NCBI RefSeq assembly: GCF_000092205.1
Contig: NC_014216.1
Location: 1,927,742 to 1,991,741 of the forward strand
Reading direction: 5' to 3'
Length of the DNA stretch: 64,000 bases
Origin: Desulfurivibrio alkaliphilus AHT 2
GTDB taxonomy: Bacteria; Desulfobacterota; Desulfobulbia; Desulfobulbales; Desulfurivibrionaceae
Shown in pieces: positions 1-8,377 of the stretch. The number at the start of each line of letters is the position of its first letter. Within the stretch, counting starts at the first letter, position 1. Position numbers and translations under genes: made by a program. Under the pieces are notes generated by a model. That model did no database searches and was not told where the DNA came from. It saw only the letters and a program-made list of their open reading frames with translations.

Positions 1-1693
1 CGAGCCAGGAAATTTCATTATCCTGGCAATAGGCGTTGTTGTTACCCCGTTGACTGCGACCGAATTCATCCCCGGCCAGCAGTAGCGGCACTCCTTGAGA
101 GAGCAACAGAATCACCGCTGCCGTGCGCATCCGCCGCCAGCGCAGGGCCAGCACCGCCTGAGCCGTGGTTTCCCCTTCCACCCCGGAGTTCCAGGAGATG
201 TTGTGATTGTCGCCGTCACGGTTTTCTTCACCGTTGGCCAGGTTGTGCTTGTGGTTGTAGCTGACCAGGTCGCGCAGGGTAAAGCCGTCATGGCTGGTGA
301 TAAAGTTGATGGAATTGACCGGCTTGCGGCCGTTATGGGCATAAAGATCGGAACTGCCGGCGATCCGGGTGGCCAGGGGGGCCACGCTGCCGCTGTGGCC
401 GCAGAGAAAACGGCGCACATCATCGCGGAAACGGCCGTTGAGTTCGGCCCAGCGGTGGTGGGAAGAAAAGGTGCCCACCTGGTAAAGGCCGGCGGCGTCC
501 CAGGCCTCGGCAATAATCTTGGTTCTGGCCAGCACCGGATCCTCGGCGATCTTCTCCACCATGGGCGGGTTGGCCAGCACCTCGCCATTGGTCCCACGGC
601 CCATGATGGAGGCCAGATCGAAGCGAAAGCCATCCACATGCATTTCCACCACCCAGTAGCGCAGGCACTCCATGATCACATGCCGCACCCACGGGTGGTT
701 GCAGTTAACGGTGTTGCCGCAGCCGGAAAAATTAAGATATTCACGAGTGACCGGGTCCAGCAGATAATAGATGGTGTTGTCGATGCCGCGGAAACTGATG
801 GTGGGTCCGTCGGCCCCGCCCTCGGCGGTATGGTTGTAAACCACGTCCAGGATCACCTCGATCCCGGCGGCGTGCAGGGCCTTGACCATCTCCTTGAACT
901 CCCGCACCTGGTTGCCGTTGCGGCCGTTAACCGCGTAAGCGGCCTTGGGGGCGAAAAAGGCCAGCGGCGAGTAACCCCAGAAATTCTTCAACGCCTCGCC
1001 GGTCTCCGGGTTAACCCGGGTGTTTTCCAACTCGTTGAACTCGGCCACCGGCAGCAGTTGCACGGCGGTAATGCCCAGCTTTTGCAGATAAGGAATCTTT
1101 TCAATCAGCCCCCGGTAGGTGCCGGGGTGCTCCACCCCGGAGGAGGAGTGACAGCTGTAACCCCGCACGTGCAGCTCGTAAATAATGCTTTCTTCCAGGG
1201 GGATGTTCAGCGGCCGGTCACCTTCCCAGTCAAAATCGTCCTCGACATACAGGCAGCGGCGTTGAAAGCTGGCCAGTGGGTCGGGACGGCGGCCCTTGCG
1301 GCGATAGGCCACCCCCCAGTCCGAGCCGCCGGTCAGGGCTTTGGCGTAGGGGTCCAGCAGCACGCCTTGCGGCTGAAAAAAGTGCCCCTGCCCCCGGGGA
1401 TCATAAGGGCCCTGCAAACGGTAACCGTAACGCAAGGCCGGATCAAAGTTCTTGATCAGAACATGCCAGACCTCGCCGGTCCGGTTAAATTCCGGGTCCA
1501 GCACCACCTCCGCCAGCGGTTCTTCGGCGTTGGTGCGAAAAAAAACCAGGGAAACCGCCTCGGCATGGCGGGAGAAGAGCGCAAAGTTGTAACCGGCCGG
1601 GGTCCGGCTGAGCCCCATGGGCAGCGGCGAGCCGCAGGAGGTCTGGAATTTGATGGCTGGCTGCCCGCGCTTGCCGGCTGTTTTACCTTTCAT
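1..1693 (-). CDS. glgX: Glycogen debranching enzyme / isoamylase (GlgX family), C-terminus cut by window edge
   Basis: Hydrolyses alpha-1,6 branch linkages of glycogen-type glucans in the cytoplasm. The leftward frame is open from 1693 to the window start. An N-terminal CBM48-like region (about residues 20-110) is followed by a GH13 barrel with all four conserved regions: DVVYNHT near residue 282, GFRFDLAS with the nucleophile Asp near 360, IIAEAWD with the acid/base Glu near 393, and SHDGF near 466. The HNLANGEENRDG stretch is typical of GlgX/TreX proteins. Start choice is ambiguous: ATG at 1693, or in-frame GTG at 1705 just after an AGAGGT motif. It is divergent from a small membrane protein gene 38 bases away. 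The C-terminal part lies outside the window. The family is clear; glycogen versus other glucan specificity is inferred. Confidence 0.93.
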   Translation of the reverse strand, partial: MKGKTAGKRGQPAIKFQTSCGSPLPMGLSRTPAGYNFALFSRHAEAVSLVFFRTNAEEPLAEVVLDPEFNRTGEVWHVLIKNFDPALRYGYRLQGPYDPRGQGHFFQPQGVLLDPYAKALTGGSDWGVAYRRKGRRPDPLASFQRRCLYVEDDFDWEGDRPLNIPLEESIIYELHVRGYSCHSSSGVEHPGTYRGLIEKIPYLQKLGITAVQLLPVAEFNELENTRVNPETGEALKNFWGYSPLAFFAPKAAYAVNGRNGNQVREFKEMVKALHAAGIEVILDVVYNHTAEGGADGPTISFRGIDNTIYYLLDPVTREYLNFSGCGNTVNCNHPWVRHVIMECLRYWVVEMHVDGFRFDLASIMGRGTNGEVLANPPMVEKIAEDPVLARTKIIAEAWDAAGLYQVGTFSSHHRWAELNGRFRDDVRRFLCGHSGSVAPLATRIAGSSDLYAHNGRKPVNSINFITSHDGFTLRDLVSYNHKHNLANGEENRDGDNHNISWNSGVEGETTAQAVLALRWRRMRTAAVILLLSQGVPLLLAGDEFGRSQRGNNNAYCQDNEISWL

Positions 1694-1731
1694 GGTTGTT
1701 TTCACTTACCTCTTAGGCTAAAATTCCGGGC

Positions 1732-1929
1732 ATGAACCGTACCCTGGCTTTGGTCCTGCTGATCCTGATGGCCGTCGTGCTGCTGCACAGCCTCTACTCC
1801 TTTTACCATGGCCGCTTCGGTGAAGCCATGGTCATGTACCCCTTGCTGGTGGTCTGTTACCTGGTTTTCCTCGGGCGCGGCAAATGGAAGCTGAACCGCG
1901 AGGATGACGACCGGCCACCTCAATCATAA
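1732..1929 (+). CDS. Small two-helix membrane protein, unknown function
   Basis: The 65-residue protein has a hydrophobic N-terminal helix (about residues 4-22), a short polar turn, and a second hydrophobic stretch (about 33-46), followed by a charged tail rich in Asp and Arg. No family is recognised. There is no strong ribosome binding site before the ATG. It is divergent from the debranching enzyme gene. Its end overlaps the longest possible reading frame of the hydrolase that follows, but not the preferred hydrolase start at 1961, so the two may be co-transcribed. It could be a chance frame, but the membrane-protein composition and the position argue for a real gene. Confidence 0.55.
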   Translation: MNRTLALVLLILMAVVLLHSLYSFYHGRFGEAMVMYPLLVVCYLVFLGRGKWKLNREDDDRPPQS

Positions 1930-1960
1930 CCGGGCAGCGAACCCCACCGTACCCTTCCTT

Positions 1961-2806
1961 ATGATCCTGCGCATCTTGCTGTCGATCGCGACCATTGCCG
2001 CCCTGAGCTATCTTGGCTTTGGCCTGCTGCTTTTTCTGCTCCAGGAGCGGATGGTGCACCTGCCCCAGGTACCCGGCCGGGAACTGGTGGCCGACCCCGG
2101 CGATGTCGGCCTGGACTGGCACGAGATCGAGATTATCAGTGAAGATGGTTTGCGCCTGCACGGCTGGCACCTGCCCGGACCCTCCGGCGCCCCCACCCTG
2201 CTTTTTTTCCATGGCAACGCCGGCAACATCTCGCACCGGCTCGACTCCCTGCTCCTGTTCCGGCAACTGGGGCTGGAGGTGGTGATCTTCGACTACCGCG
2301 GCTACGGCCGCAGCGAAGGCAGGGCCAGGGAAGCCGGGCTCCACCGCGATGCCCGGGCCGCCGCCGACTGGCTGTTTGATTCGCTGCAGGCCGACCCGGC
2401 CCGGTCCATTTTTTTCGGCCGCTCCCTGGGGGGCTCGTTGGCCGCCAGCGCCGCCAGACACCGGCCGCCGGCGGCCCTGATCCTGGAGTCCACCCTGCTA
2501 TCCGCCCAGGCCGTGGCCGCCGATCTTTATCCTTTATACCCCACCCGCCTGCTTACCCGCCTGCAGTACGATACCGGCGCTTACCTGGCGGAAGTGGCCC
2601 GGCCGGTGTTGATCATCCACAGCCCCGACGACGAGCTGATCCCCTATCGGCATGCCGAAGAACTGGCCCGCATCGCCGGCCCGCGCGGTGAACTGCTGAC
2701 CATCCGCGGTGGCCACAACCATGGTTTTCTGCTCAACCAGGAGCTCTATCTCGATGGCCTGCAGAGCTTCATCCACCGTCACCTGCCCCCGGCAGAGAAG
2801 CCGTGA
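1961..2806 (+). CDS. Membrane-anchored alpha/beta hydrolase (BEM46/YfhR-like)
   Basis: Predicted serine hydrolase tethered by an N-terminal transmembrane helix (about residues 2-22). Catalytic features are an oxyanion-loop HGNAG near residue 83, a nucleophile elbow GRSLGG with Ser near 155, an acid in SPDDELIP near 222, and the histidine in GGHNHG near 251. Length (281 residues) fits the BEM46/YfhR-like branch. An in-frame ATG at 1904 would add 19 polar residues ahead of the membrane helix, so the ATG at 1961 is preferred. The substrate is unknown. The gene faces a leftward gene across palindromic element PE1. Confidence 0.85.
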   Translation: MILRILLSIATIAALSYLGFGLLLFLLQERMVHLPQVPGRELVADPGDVGLDWHEIEIISEDGLRLHGWHLPGPSGAPTLLFFHGNAGNISHRLDSLLLFRQLGLEVVIFDYRGYGRSEGRAREAGLHRDARAAADWLFDSLQADPARSIFFGRSLGGSLAASAARHRPPAALILESTLLSAQAVAADLYPLYPTRLLTRLQYDTGAYLAEVARPVLIIHSPDDELIPYRHAEELARIAGPRGELLTIRGGHNHGFLLNQELYLDGLQSFIHRHLPPAEKP

Positions 2807-2909
2807 CTAGAGCGATGATGATACTTCTTTCCCAGCGGCGCTCAGCCCTGTCGGTATCTGGCCGGCGCCATTTGGATGGGCACAGCGATAGGCTTTATCC
2901 CCAGCGGCC

Positions 2910-2953
2910 GTAACTGATCACGGGATACCCCCTGCGTGACGATCTTCCAAGGA
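2910..2953 (+). repeat. Companion module A, copy 1, beside PE1
   Basis: A stretch of about 44 bases beginning GTAACTGATCACGGGATACC and ending TTCCAAGGA lies immediately before palindrome PE1. A nearly identical stretch sits before PE5 at 12933. Its first 15 bases imitate the terminus of the palindrome itself (GTAA.CGATCACGGG), so it may be the remnant of another element. Confidence 0.75.
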
Positions 2954-3063
2954 GTAAGCGATCACGGGGTGCCCCAGATTGCGGCAAGCAGACCGGCGCA
3001 GCGTACACCGGGTACTCAAGGCGGGCTGCTCGCCGCAAGGTGGGGTGCCCCGTGATCGCTTAC
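2954..3063 (+). repeat. Palindromic 3'-end element PE1
   Basis: This is a 110-base imperfect palindrome. The outer arms GTAAGCGATCACGGGG and CCCCGTGATCGCTTAC pair perfectly; inner arms are TTGCGGC and GCCGCAA; the apex is GTAC-N5-GTAC. Read on the minus strand it begins exactly at the end of the small membrane protein gene to its right. The TAA stop of that gene (3060-3062) is part of the element terminus. It lies between convergent genes. Confidence 0.92.
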
Positions 3064-3260
3064 CAGCGGCCGGTTCCGCCGCCCATGTGGCCCATTCCCC
3101 CGAACAGCCCCCCCAGCACGGCAAAAAATAGTGAGGCGAGCAGAAAAATGATGATCATCGCCGGAATCGCGGCCACCGACCATTTCACCATGAAAACCAC
3201 CATGGACCAAAACGGCATGCTGATATCCACCACCACCACTTGATTGCTTTTATTCTCCAT
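3060..3260 (-). CDS. Small membrane protein with Gly-rich tail, unknown function
   Basis: Predicted 66-residue protein starting MENKSNQ. Two hydrophobic stretches (about residues 17-30 and 32-55) are followed by a glycine/histidine/methionine tail (GGMGHMGGGTGRW). The ATG at 3260 is preferred because a GGAGG motif ends five bases upstream; ATG 3263 is too close to it. The stop codon TAA is supplied by the terminus of palindromic element PE1, so the last two or three residues may have been altered when the element arrived. No family is recognised; the His/Met/Gly tail could bind metal, which is only a guess. Confidence 0.65.
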   Translation of the reverse strand: MENKSNQVVVVDISMPFWSMVVFMVKWSVAAIPAMIIIFLLASLFFAVLGGLFGGMGHMGGGTGRW

Positions 3261-3498
3261 CATCGCCTCCAATAAATTAAAATTACCACCCAGTAACAGA
3301 CGCCAAAACGAGCTATCGACGCCTTTCCCTTTGCTTACAGGTTACAGGCTTAATATGCCCAGGCCAAACAAAAGCTTGCTTTGCTGCAAAAGATGCATAT
3401 AATTATCATATGTAAACATAGTCATTGGGTCGGCAAAACCGTGAACCTTTCGTGCCGAACCTTTGTCGCTCACTTAAAGCAAAAAAAAGGAGGCGCAT

Positions 3499-4434
3499 AT
3501 GGGACTGGCAGAGAAACTGGGGGCAGGAGCCCCGACGGAAATCGGAATCGACTGGGATATCACCCCGGCGGACACCTTTGGCATTTTTGAAAGCTGGGGC
3601 GGTAAGTTTCGCGTCCGCAGCAAAAGCGAACGCTATTACTATTTTTATATCGACGGCTGGGCCGATCCGCCCCGCTTGCTGTTCGTGGAGCGGGGGGTAA
3701 AACACGCCCGGATCCTGGCCCACATCATGGCCCCCCAGGAATTGATCGATACCTGCGTGGCCGGCCAGGGCAAGGGGTTGTTGGACAAACATTACGCCAT
3801 CAACGAAGAGTTGAAACAGTGGCTGGTGACCAACGTGCTGGAAGGTGGCCCCCCTTCGCTGGTGGTGCCCCACGTGCCCGTGGAAGAACCGGAATCAATG
3901 GACAGCGGCCTGCCCGGACCGGCAGAGCTGCCCGCTCCGCGGGAGCGCCTGCAACTGCGCCGGACACCGGACTTCGTGGCCGAAGAGGGCATCCCGGAGT
4001 TGCTGGAAAAATTTAACTTTTTCGACGCCCAACGCCGCCCGTCGGGCAGCTGCCGGGCCATGCTGGTGGACAACGGCGACGGGCTGACGGTCAGCGACTT
4101 AAAGGGCGGCACCATGTGGCAACGGGGCGGCTGCGATATCACCAACCATCGCCATGTGGCCGAGTATATCGAGGAACTCAACCAGCAGCATTTCGCCGGT
4201 TACGACGACTGGCGGCTGCCCACCATGGAAGAAGCCCTGGCCCTGCTGGGACCGGAACGCAACCGCAAAGGATTGCTGATCTCCCAGGCATTTTCCCAGG
4301 AACAGCCTTTCATCTTCCTGGCCGATCAGCGCAAACCCGGCGGTTTCTGGTTCATCGACTTCAAGCAGGGCACGGTGTTCTGGGCCTCTGGCACCATCCC
4401 CGGCGGGTTCGGTCGGGCAGTCAGAACCCTGTAG
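3499..4434 (+). CDS. DUF1566 (Lcl-like) C-terminal domain protein
   Basis: A 311-residue protein, probably cytoplasmic as no signal peptide is seen. The N-terminal 120 residues are of unrecognised type (motifs YYYFYIDGWADPP and FVERGVKHARILAHI). A proline-rich linker (about 125-155) follows. The C-terminal part from about residue 195 matches the DUF1566 pattern: GGTMWQRGG, YIEELN, then DDWRLPTMEEALALL near 236, and a closing FWFID...GTVFWASG strand pair. DUF1566 domains are usually found in exported or sensory proteins of unknown function. A strong AGGAGG lies seven bases before the ATG. It is a stand-alone gene, convergent with a HAD phosphatase gene. Confidence 0.75.
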   Translation: MGLAEKLGAGAPTEIGIDWDITPADTFGIFESWGGKFRVRSKSERYYYFYIDGWADPPRLLFVERGVKHARILAHIMAPQELIDTCVAGQGKGLLDKHYAINEELKQWLVTNVLEGGPPSLVVPHVPVEEPESMDSGLPGPAELPAPRERLQLRRTPDFVAEEGIPELLEKFNFFDAQRRPSGSCRAMLVDNGDGLTVSDLKGGTMWQRGGCDITNHRHVAEYIEELNQQHFAGYDDWRLPTMEEALALLGPERNRKGLLISQAFSQEQPFIFLADQRKPGGFWFIDFKQGTVFWASGTIPGGFGRAVRTL

Positions 4435-4459
4435 GTTAGTACCTCTGCTGAACGGTTAC
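4431..4459 (+). repeat. Probable relic of a palindromic 3'-end element
   Basis: Positions 4445-4459 read CTGCTGAACGGTTAC, the exact right terminus of CAGCAG-type elements such as PE3 and PE7. The left side keeps only GTAGG followed by a GTAC. The stop codons of both convergent genes fall inside this short segment (TAG at 4432, minus-strand TAA at 4456), as at full copies. It is read as an internally deleted copy. Confidence 0.55.
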
Positions 4460-5427
4460 GTCAGCCAGCGTGCGACCTGGGGCTGGAAGTGGGCCACCCC
4501 TTCCAGCACCCCAGCGGCGTAGTTGCCGTTCATTCCCATGAAACCGCCGGCGGCGCAGTACAGGGTCTGCGGCCGCCCGGCTTTCTTTACCCGGGCCAAC
4601 GCCTCGGCCCGCACCTCCGGCGGGGCGTTGGCCACCAGCACCGTGTTCAGCTCGCTGGTCAAAACATCCAGATCATTGCCGGAATCACCGGAAAAGACCG
4701 TGTTATGCCGGGCAAAGCCCAGTTGTCGCATGAGAAAACGGATGGCCGCCAGTTTACCGGCCGTCGCCGGCAGCACGTCCAGCAGGCCCAGGTTGCGCTC
4801 TTCATCGACGCTCCAGACCAGGCGGGCCCGCAGACCGGCCTGCTCCAGCCGAGCACCGATCAAGGCCAGCAGTTCCTCACGGTCCTGGTCGGCGATGCCC
4901 CCAGCCACCTCGGCGGCAGAATGGTGGCGGGACGGGCCGGGGCCGGGAGCGGTCGCCGACGGCCATTGCGCCGGGGTGTAATAACTCAGTTTACAGCGAT
5001 TCTGCTTTTCCGGCTCCTGCAGCCGCACCCCTGGCCGGTGGGCCAACACCGGCTCCAGCAGGCCGGCCAGTTCACGGCTGTCCAGCCCTTGCCAGTCGGC
5101 GCTGATCTCTTCATGCCAGGCCAGCCACTCCTGCCAGCCCCGCGCCCCCACCCGGTAAATGGTGGTACCGACATCGCCGATGGCGTAATCCGGCAGCGGA
5201 ATCCCGTACTCGGCCACCGCCGCCGCCAGCAAATCCCGATGCCGGCCGCTGACATAGGCCAGGGTCACCTCCGGCCTGCGGGCCAGGGCATGCAACAGCG
5301 GCCGCGCCTGCGAAGATTCCGGCTGCGCCCCGTTGGGGAGAATGGTCCGATCCAAATCGGAGCAGAGCAGAATAGCCCCCCCACTTGCCCCAACCAACTC
5401 TTCCTGGCCACTGCACATCGCTGTCAT
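4456..5427 (-). CDS. HAD-superfamily sugar-phosphate phosphatase (sucrose-phosphatase/MPGP-like)
   Basis: Cytoplasmic Cof/S6PP-type phosphohydrolase. Motif I is SDLDRT (Asp near residues 23 and 25), motif II is AYVSGR, and the distal acid pair is in FSGDSGNDLDVL near residue 246. The overall order matches sucrose-phosphate phosphatase, which releases sucrose from sucrose 6-phosphate; a related glucosyl- or mannosyl-glycerate phosphatase is equally possible. The frame opens at a GTG at 5460, but ATG 5427 lies downstream of AAGGAG at a fair distance and starts nearer the conserved domain. The TAA stop lies in a relic of the palindromic element. No synthase partner is in the window, so an osmolyte role is inference. 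Confidence 0.78.
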   Translation of the reverse strand: MTAMCSGQEELVGASGGAILLCSDLDRTILPNGAQPESSQARPLLHALARRPEVTLAYVSGRHRDLLAAAVAEYGIPLPDYAIGDVGTTIYRVGARGWQEWLAWHEEISADWQGLDSRELAGLLEPVLAHRPGVRLQEPEKQNRCKLSYYTPAQWPSATAPGPGPSRHHSAAEVAGGIADQDREELLALIGARLEQAGLRARLVWSVDEERNLGLLDVLPATAGKLAAIRFLMRQLGFARHNTVFSGDSGNDLDVLTSELNTVLVANAPPEVRAEALARVKKAGRPQTLYCAAGGFMGMNGNYAAGVLEGVAHFQPQVARWLT

Positions 5428-5665
5428 CTCTTCCCGTTCTCCTTCTTCCCTCCACCTCACAGCTCAGGTCACAGCATGTTCATCTTAACGGCTCAGGCAA
5501 CCGGAAACAAGCCGCTCTTTTGTGCTGGCCCCAGCCCTTTCCCCTTGCCCCACAAGCCAAGATCGGCGATAATGGCGACCGAGCAGTTGAAATGATTTTT
5601 TTCGGCGGAGGGTTTGCCCACCGCCGATTGCAACAAGCAATACACATCGCAACATGAGGCAAAAA

Positions 5666-6652
5666 ATGAAAAAGCAGGGACTGGCGATGCTCCTCATCGC
5701 CTTATTGATGATCAGCGGCCCGCTTGCCGGCCCCGCTAGCGCCGCCGAACAGCCTTTTGAGCAGTGGTTGACGGAATTACGCCAGGAAGCAAAAGGACGG
5801 GGAATCAGCGCCACCACCCTGGATGCCGCCCTGACCGGCATCGAGCCCATTCCCCGGGTGATCGAACTGGACCGGCAACAGCCGGAGTTTACCCTTACCT
5901 TTGTGCAGTACCGGGATCGGGTGGTGCCCCAATCGCGGATCAACATGGGCCGCCGGCTGCTGGAGGAACACCGGGAGTTGCTGACGGAGATCGGCAAGGA
6001 GTTCGGCGTGCAACCCCGTTTCATCGTCGCCCTGTGGGGCATTGAGACCGATTTTGGCCGCATCACCGGCGGTTTTCCGGTTATCAACGCCCTGGCCACC
6101 CTGGCCTACGACGGCCGCCGCAGCAGCTATTTTCGCGGCGAGTTACTTAACGCCCTGCAAATCCTGGATGAGGGGCACATCGGGGTCGACGAGATGAAGG
6201 GTTCCTGGGCCGGAGCCATGGGCCAGAGCCAGTTCATGCCCTCAAGCTTCCTCAACTTCGCAGTGGACTACAACGGTGACGGCCGCCGGGATATTTGGCA
6301 TACCCTGCCCGATGTCTTCGCCTCCGCCGCCAATTACCTGGCCAAATCCGGCTGGCGCGACGATCAGACCTGGGGCCGGGCGGTACAGCTGCCGGCTGAT
6401 TTTGATCGCAGCCTGGCCGGCCTGGAGACCCGCAAGCGCATCGGGCAATGGCAGGAACTGGGGGTTCGCCGCCCCGACGGCTCCGATTTGCCCACCCGCC
6501 AGCTGATGGCCTCGATCATCATCCCCGACCAGGAGAACCACCCGGACATCGCCTTCATGGTTTACGAGAACTTCCGCACCACCCTGAGGTGGAACCGCTC
6601 CAACTACTTCGCCCTGGCAGTAGGACTACTCTCCGACGCCATCGCCATGTAA
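5666..6652 (+). CDS. mltB: Lytic murein transglycosylase, MltB family
   Basis: Periplasmic enzyme that cleaves the MurNAc-GlcNAc bond of peptidoglycan with 1,6-anhydro product formation. A signal peptide spans about residues 1-26 (hydrophobic core LAMLLIALLMIS, then ASA). The SLT_2 domain carries the catalytic Glu in GIETDFGR near residue 126, followed by SWAGAMGQSQFMPSSF and the VDYNGDGRRDIW segment typical of MltB. ATG 5666 is chosen because GAGG lies six bases upstream; an upstream ATG at 5654 would add four residues. The TAA stop (6650-6652) is inside palindromic element PE2. Length fits the MltB family. Confidence 0.92.
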   Translation: MKKQGLAMLLIALLMISGPLAGPASAAEQPFEQWLTELRQEAKGRGISATTLDAALTGIEPIPRVIELDRQQPEFTLTFVQYRDRVVPQSRINMGRRLLEEHRELLTEIGKEFGVQPRFIVALWGIETDFGRITGGFPVINALATLAYDGRRSSYFRGELLNALQILDEGHIGVDEMKGSWAGAMGQSQFMPSSFLNFAVDYNGDGRRDIWHTLPDVFASAANYLAKSGWRDDQTWGRAVQLPADFDRSLAGLETRKRIGQWQELGVRRPDGSDLPTRQLMASIIIPDQENHPDIAFMVYENFRTTLRWNRSNYFALAVGLLSDAIAM

Positions 6653-6758
6653 AACGGGCGGCAGCACCGCACCTTGCGGCGATCAGGACGACTTGCGTAC
6701 CTGGGGTACGCGGCGCCGTCCTGCTTGCCGCAATCTGCGGCAATGCCACCCGTTTTAC
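6649..6758 (-). repeat. Palindromic 3'-end element PE2
   Basis: A 110-base copy in minus orientation relative to PE1, so in sense orientation for the rightward transglycosylase gene whose TAA stop it supplies. Outer termini are GTAAAACGGG and CCCGTTTTAC, inner TTGCGGCGATC and GCTTGCCGCAA, apex GTAC-N5-GTAC. It is the left member of a back-to-back pair with PE3. Confidence 0.92.
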
Positions 6759-6856
6759 CTCCATCCCCGCCATCTTTCGTGCCTTCGCCTTCGCTTGCGC
6801 TCGGCGGCGCTTGACCGGCAAATATGCCTGGTTGCTGAATAATTATTGCTTCAGCG

Positions 6857-6899
6857 GTCAGCGTTCACTAGAGGCACTAACTTACCGGTTTAATGGGCC
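6857..6899 (+). repeat. Companion module B, degenerate copy beside PE3
   Basis: About 43 bases with the core ACTAACTTACCGGTTTAA then GGGCC, ending where PE3 begins. The same module precedes PE6 (15137) and PE11 (36718), and stands alone at 57048. The left terminus here is altered from GTAACCG to GTCAGCG. Confidence 0.7.
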
Positions 6900-7006
6900 G
6901 TAATCGTTCAGCAGTGCCGCAGGTTTGGTCTTGCAGCCAGGCGCAGCGTACATCAGTACGTAAGCCTGGCTGATCGCCCGAAGATGCGGTGCTGCTGAAC
7001 GATTAC
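6900..7006 (+). repeat. Palindromic 3'-end element PE3
   Basis: A 107-base copy of the CAGCAG type: outer arms GTAATCGTTCAGCAG and CTGCTGAACGATTAC pair perfectly. The inner left arm is mutated (GGTTTGGTCTTGC where relatives have GGTTCGGGCAAGC). Its right end is two bases from the TGA stop of the leftward adaptor-protein gene, in sense orientation for that gene. Confidence 0.9.
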
Positions 7007-7008
7007 CT

Positions 7009-8241
7009 TCAGCGCAGGCGGATGCGGGTGCCGTCTTCCAGCTCCCTTGGGGGGTGGACGATTACTTTGTCTCCCTCCTGCAGGCCTTCCAGTAACTGGT
7101 AATAGTGGCCGCCGCGGCGGCCCAGTTCCACCTGGCGCAGGCGGGCGCGGCCGTTGTCCACGGTGAAGACCGCCCAGTTCTCCTGGCCGGACCTGTCCGC
7201 CCGGGCCGATCCATCCTGGCGGGCGGGTAGTCGGAAGGCAGCGGCAGTTGGGAGGCGCAAGACATCCTCGGCCTCCCAGAGCACAAAACGGGCGTTGACC
7301 CGGTAAGCATCCCCCAAACGCTGCCACTGCTCATGCGGGTCGGTGAAATCGGCGATCACCAGCACCCTTTGCTCTTCCACCCCCAGCGCCGACACCTTGG
7401 TAAAACCGCCGGGCTCGATGCGCCGTACCCGGCCGGCCAGGGCCTCCTCCCGGCCCCAGCGGGTGAACCATACCTTCATGCCCGGTTCCAACCGTACCGC
7501 ATCGGCGGAAAGCACATCCACCTCCACCTCCAGGGAGGCGGTATCACCGATTTCCACTATCGGCTCACCAGCTGCCAGCATCCGGCCGCTGATGAAATGG
7601 CGGCGCAGAATGAGGCCATCCACCGGTGAGACCAGCTCGATCACCTTGCCCGCCGCATCTCGCTCCCCGGCATAAGCCAGGGCGCTGCGGGCCGATTCCA
7701 TTTCATGGCGGGCGGTTTGCAGGCGGAAACCGGCGGCGCGCTCCAAGGCCTGCTGCCGGCTGGCCTCGGCGATCATATTTTCCAGCTCACTGGGGGAAAT
7801 CAGTTGCTCCGCCGCCAGCCGGCGGCTGCGCTCCAGTTCGGCGACGGCCAGTTGGGCCGCCGCCGCCAGGGCCTCCTGCTCCCGCCGGGCGACTTCCACC
7901 ACCGCCCTGGCCGCCTCCACCCGGGCTTTGGCCTCGGCCAGCTGACGGGCATCCAGGGGAGGCGCCACCGGGGCTTCCAGCCGCACCACCACCTCACCGG
8001 CCCGCACCCGATCACCGGGCTCCAGCTCCAGCCGCCGGGCTTCAACGGCCAGAGGCGCCGAAAGCAGATAAGAAGCGGCCACCCGGGTGCGCCCCTCCTC
8101 TTCGATAACCTGTTCCATGTAACCCCGGCTTACCCTTTCACGATCCACCAGCAACGGCGTGGGCCGCAAAGCCAAAGCCAGCAGCAGCAAAATCACCAAA
8201 ACCGTTAAAATCGTCCCGTAATACCGTCGCAAAAAGGTCAT
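7009..8241 (-). CDS. HlyD/MacA-like periplasmic adaptor of an ABC exporter
   Basis: Membrane fusion protein predicted to link an inner-membrane transporter to the outer membrane. An N-terminal membrane helix (about residues 8-26) is followed by a lipoyl/barrel-sandwich half (VIEEEGRTRVA), a long Ala/Glu/Arg-rich alpha-hairpin coiled coil (about 85-190), the second lipoyl half (ELVSPVDGLILRR), and a beta-barrel with C-terminal domain ending in KVIVHPP. A frame start within PE4 at 8280 is rejected; ATG 8241 (MTFLRRYY) or 8244 places the membrane helix at the start. It is the third gene of an apparent exporter operon with the permease and ATPase to the right, separated from the permease gene by PE4. 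Substrate unknown. Confidence 0.87.
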   Translation of the reverse strand: MTFLRRYYGTILTVLVILLLLALALRPTPLLVDRERVSRGYMEQVIEEEGRTRVAASYLLSAPLAVEARRLELEPGDRVRAGEVVVRLEAPVAPPLDARQLAEAKARVEAARAVVEVARREQEALAAAAQLAVAELERSRRLAAEQLISPSELENMIAEASRQQALERAAGFRLQTARHEMESARSALAYAGERDAAGKVIELVSPVDGLILRRHFISGRMLAAGEPIVEIGDTASLEVEVDVLSADAVRLEPGMKVWFTRWGREEALAGRVRRIEPGGFTKVSALGVEEQRVLVIADFTDPHEQWQRLGDAYRVNARFVLWEAEDVLRLPTAAAFRLPARQDGSARADRSGQENWAVFTVDNGRARLRQVELGRRGGHYYQLLEGLQEGDKVIVHPPRELEDGTRIRLR

Positions 8242-8268
8242 CATCACCCGCCCGTGATAAAAATTGCC

Positions 8269-8377
8269 GTAAACGATCACGGGGTGCCGCAGGTTGCGGC
8301 AAGCGGGACAGCGAAGCGTACCTCAGTACGTGAGCTGTCCCGATCGCCGCAAGATGCGGTGCCCCGTGATCGTTTAC
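8269..8377 (+). repeat. Palindromic 3'-end element PE4, inside an operon
   Basis: A 109-base copy with perfect outer arms GTAAACGATCACGGGG and CCCCGTGATCGTTTAC, a middle stem GGGACAGC/GCTGTCCC and apex GTAC-N4-GTAC. It lies between two co-directional genes. The TAA stop of the permease gene (8374-8376) is inside it, and the adaptor gene begins 28 bases beyond its other end. Confidence 0.93.

Larger units (their letters stand above)
6653..7008. other. Gene-free gap between convergent genes holding PE2 and PE3
   Basis: The 356-base gap holds PE2 on the left, about 100 bases of unremarkable sequence (6759-6856), a degenerate companion module B (6857-6899) and PE3 on the right. No open frame with coding character is seen in the middle part. 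Each palindrome abuts the gene on its own side. Confidence 0.8.

Noticed and set aside
95-1735. Rightward open frame of 546 codons
   Set aside because: It is the complement of the debranching enzyme gene, which has all GH13 motifs; the rightward product has no recognisable domain and a His/Gly/Val-rich shadow composition.
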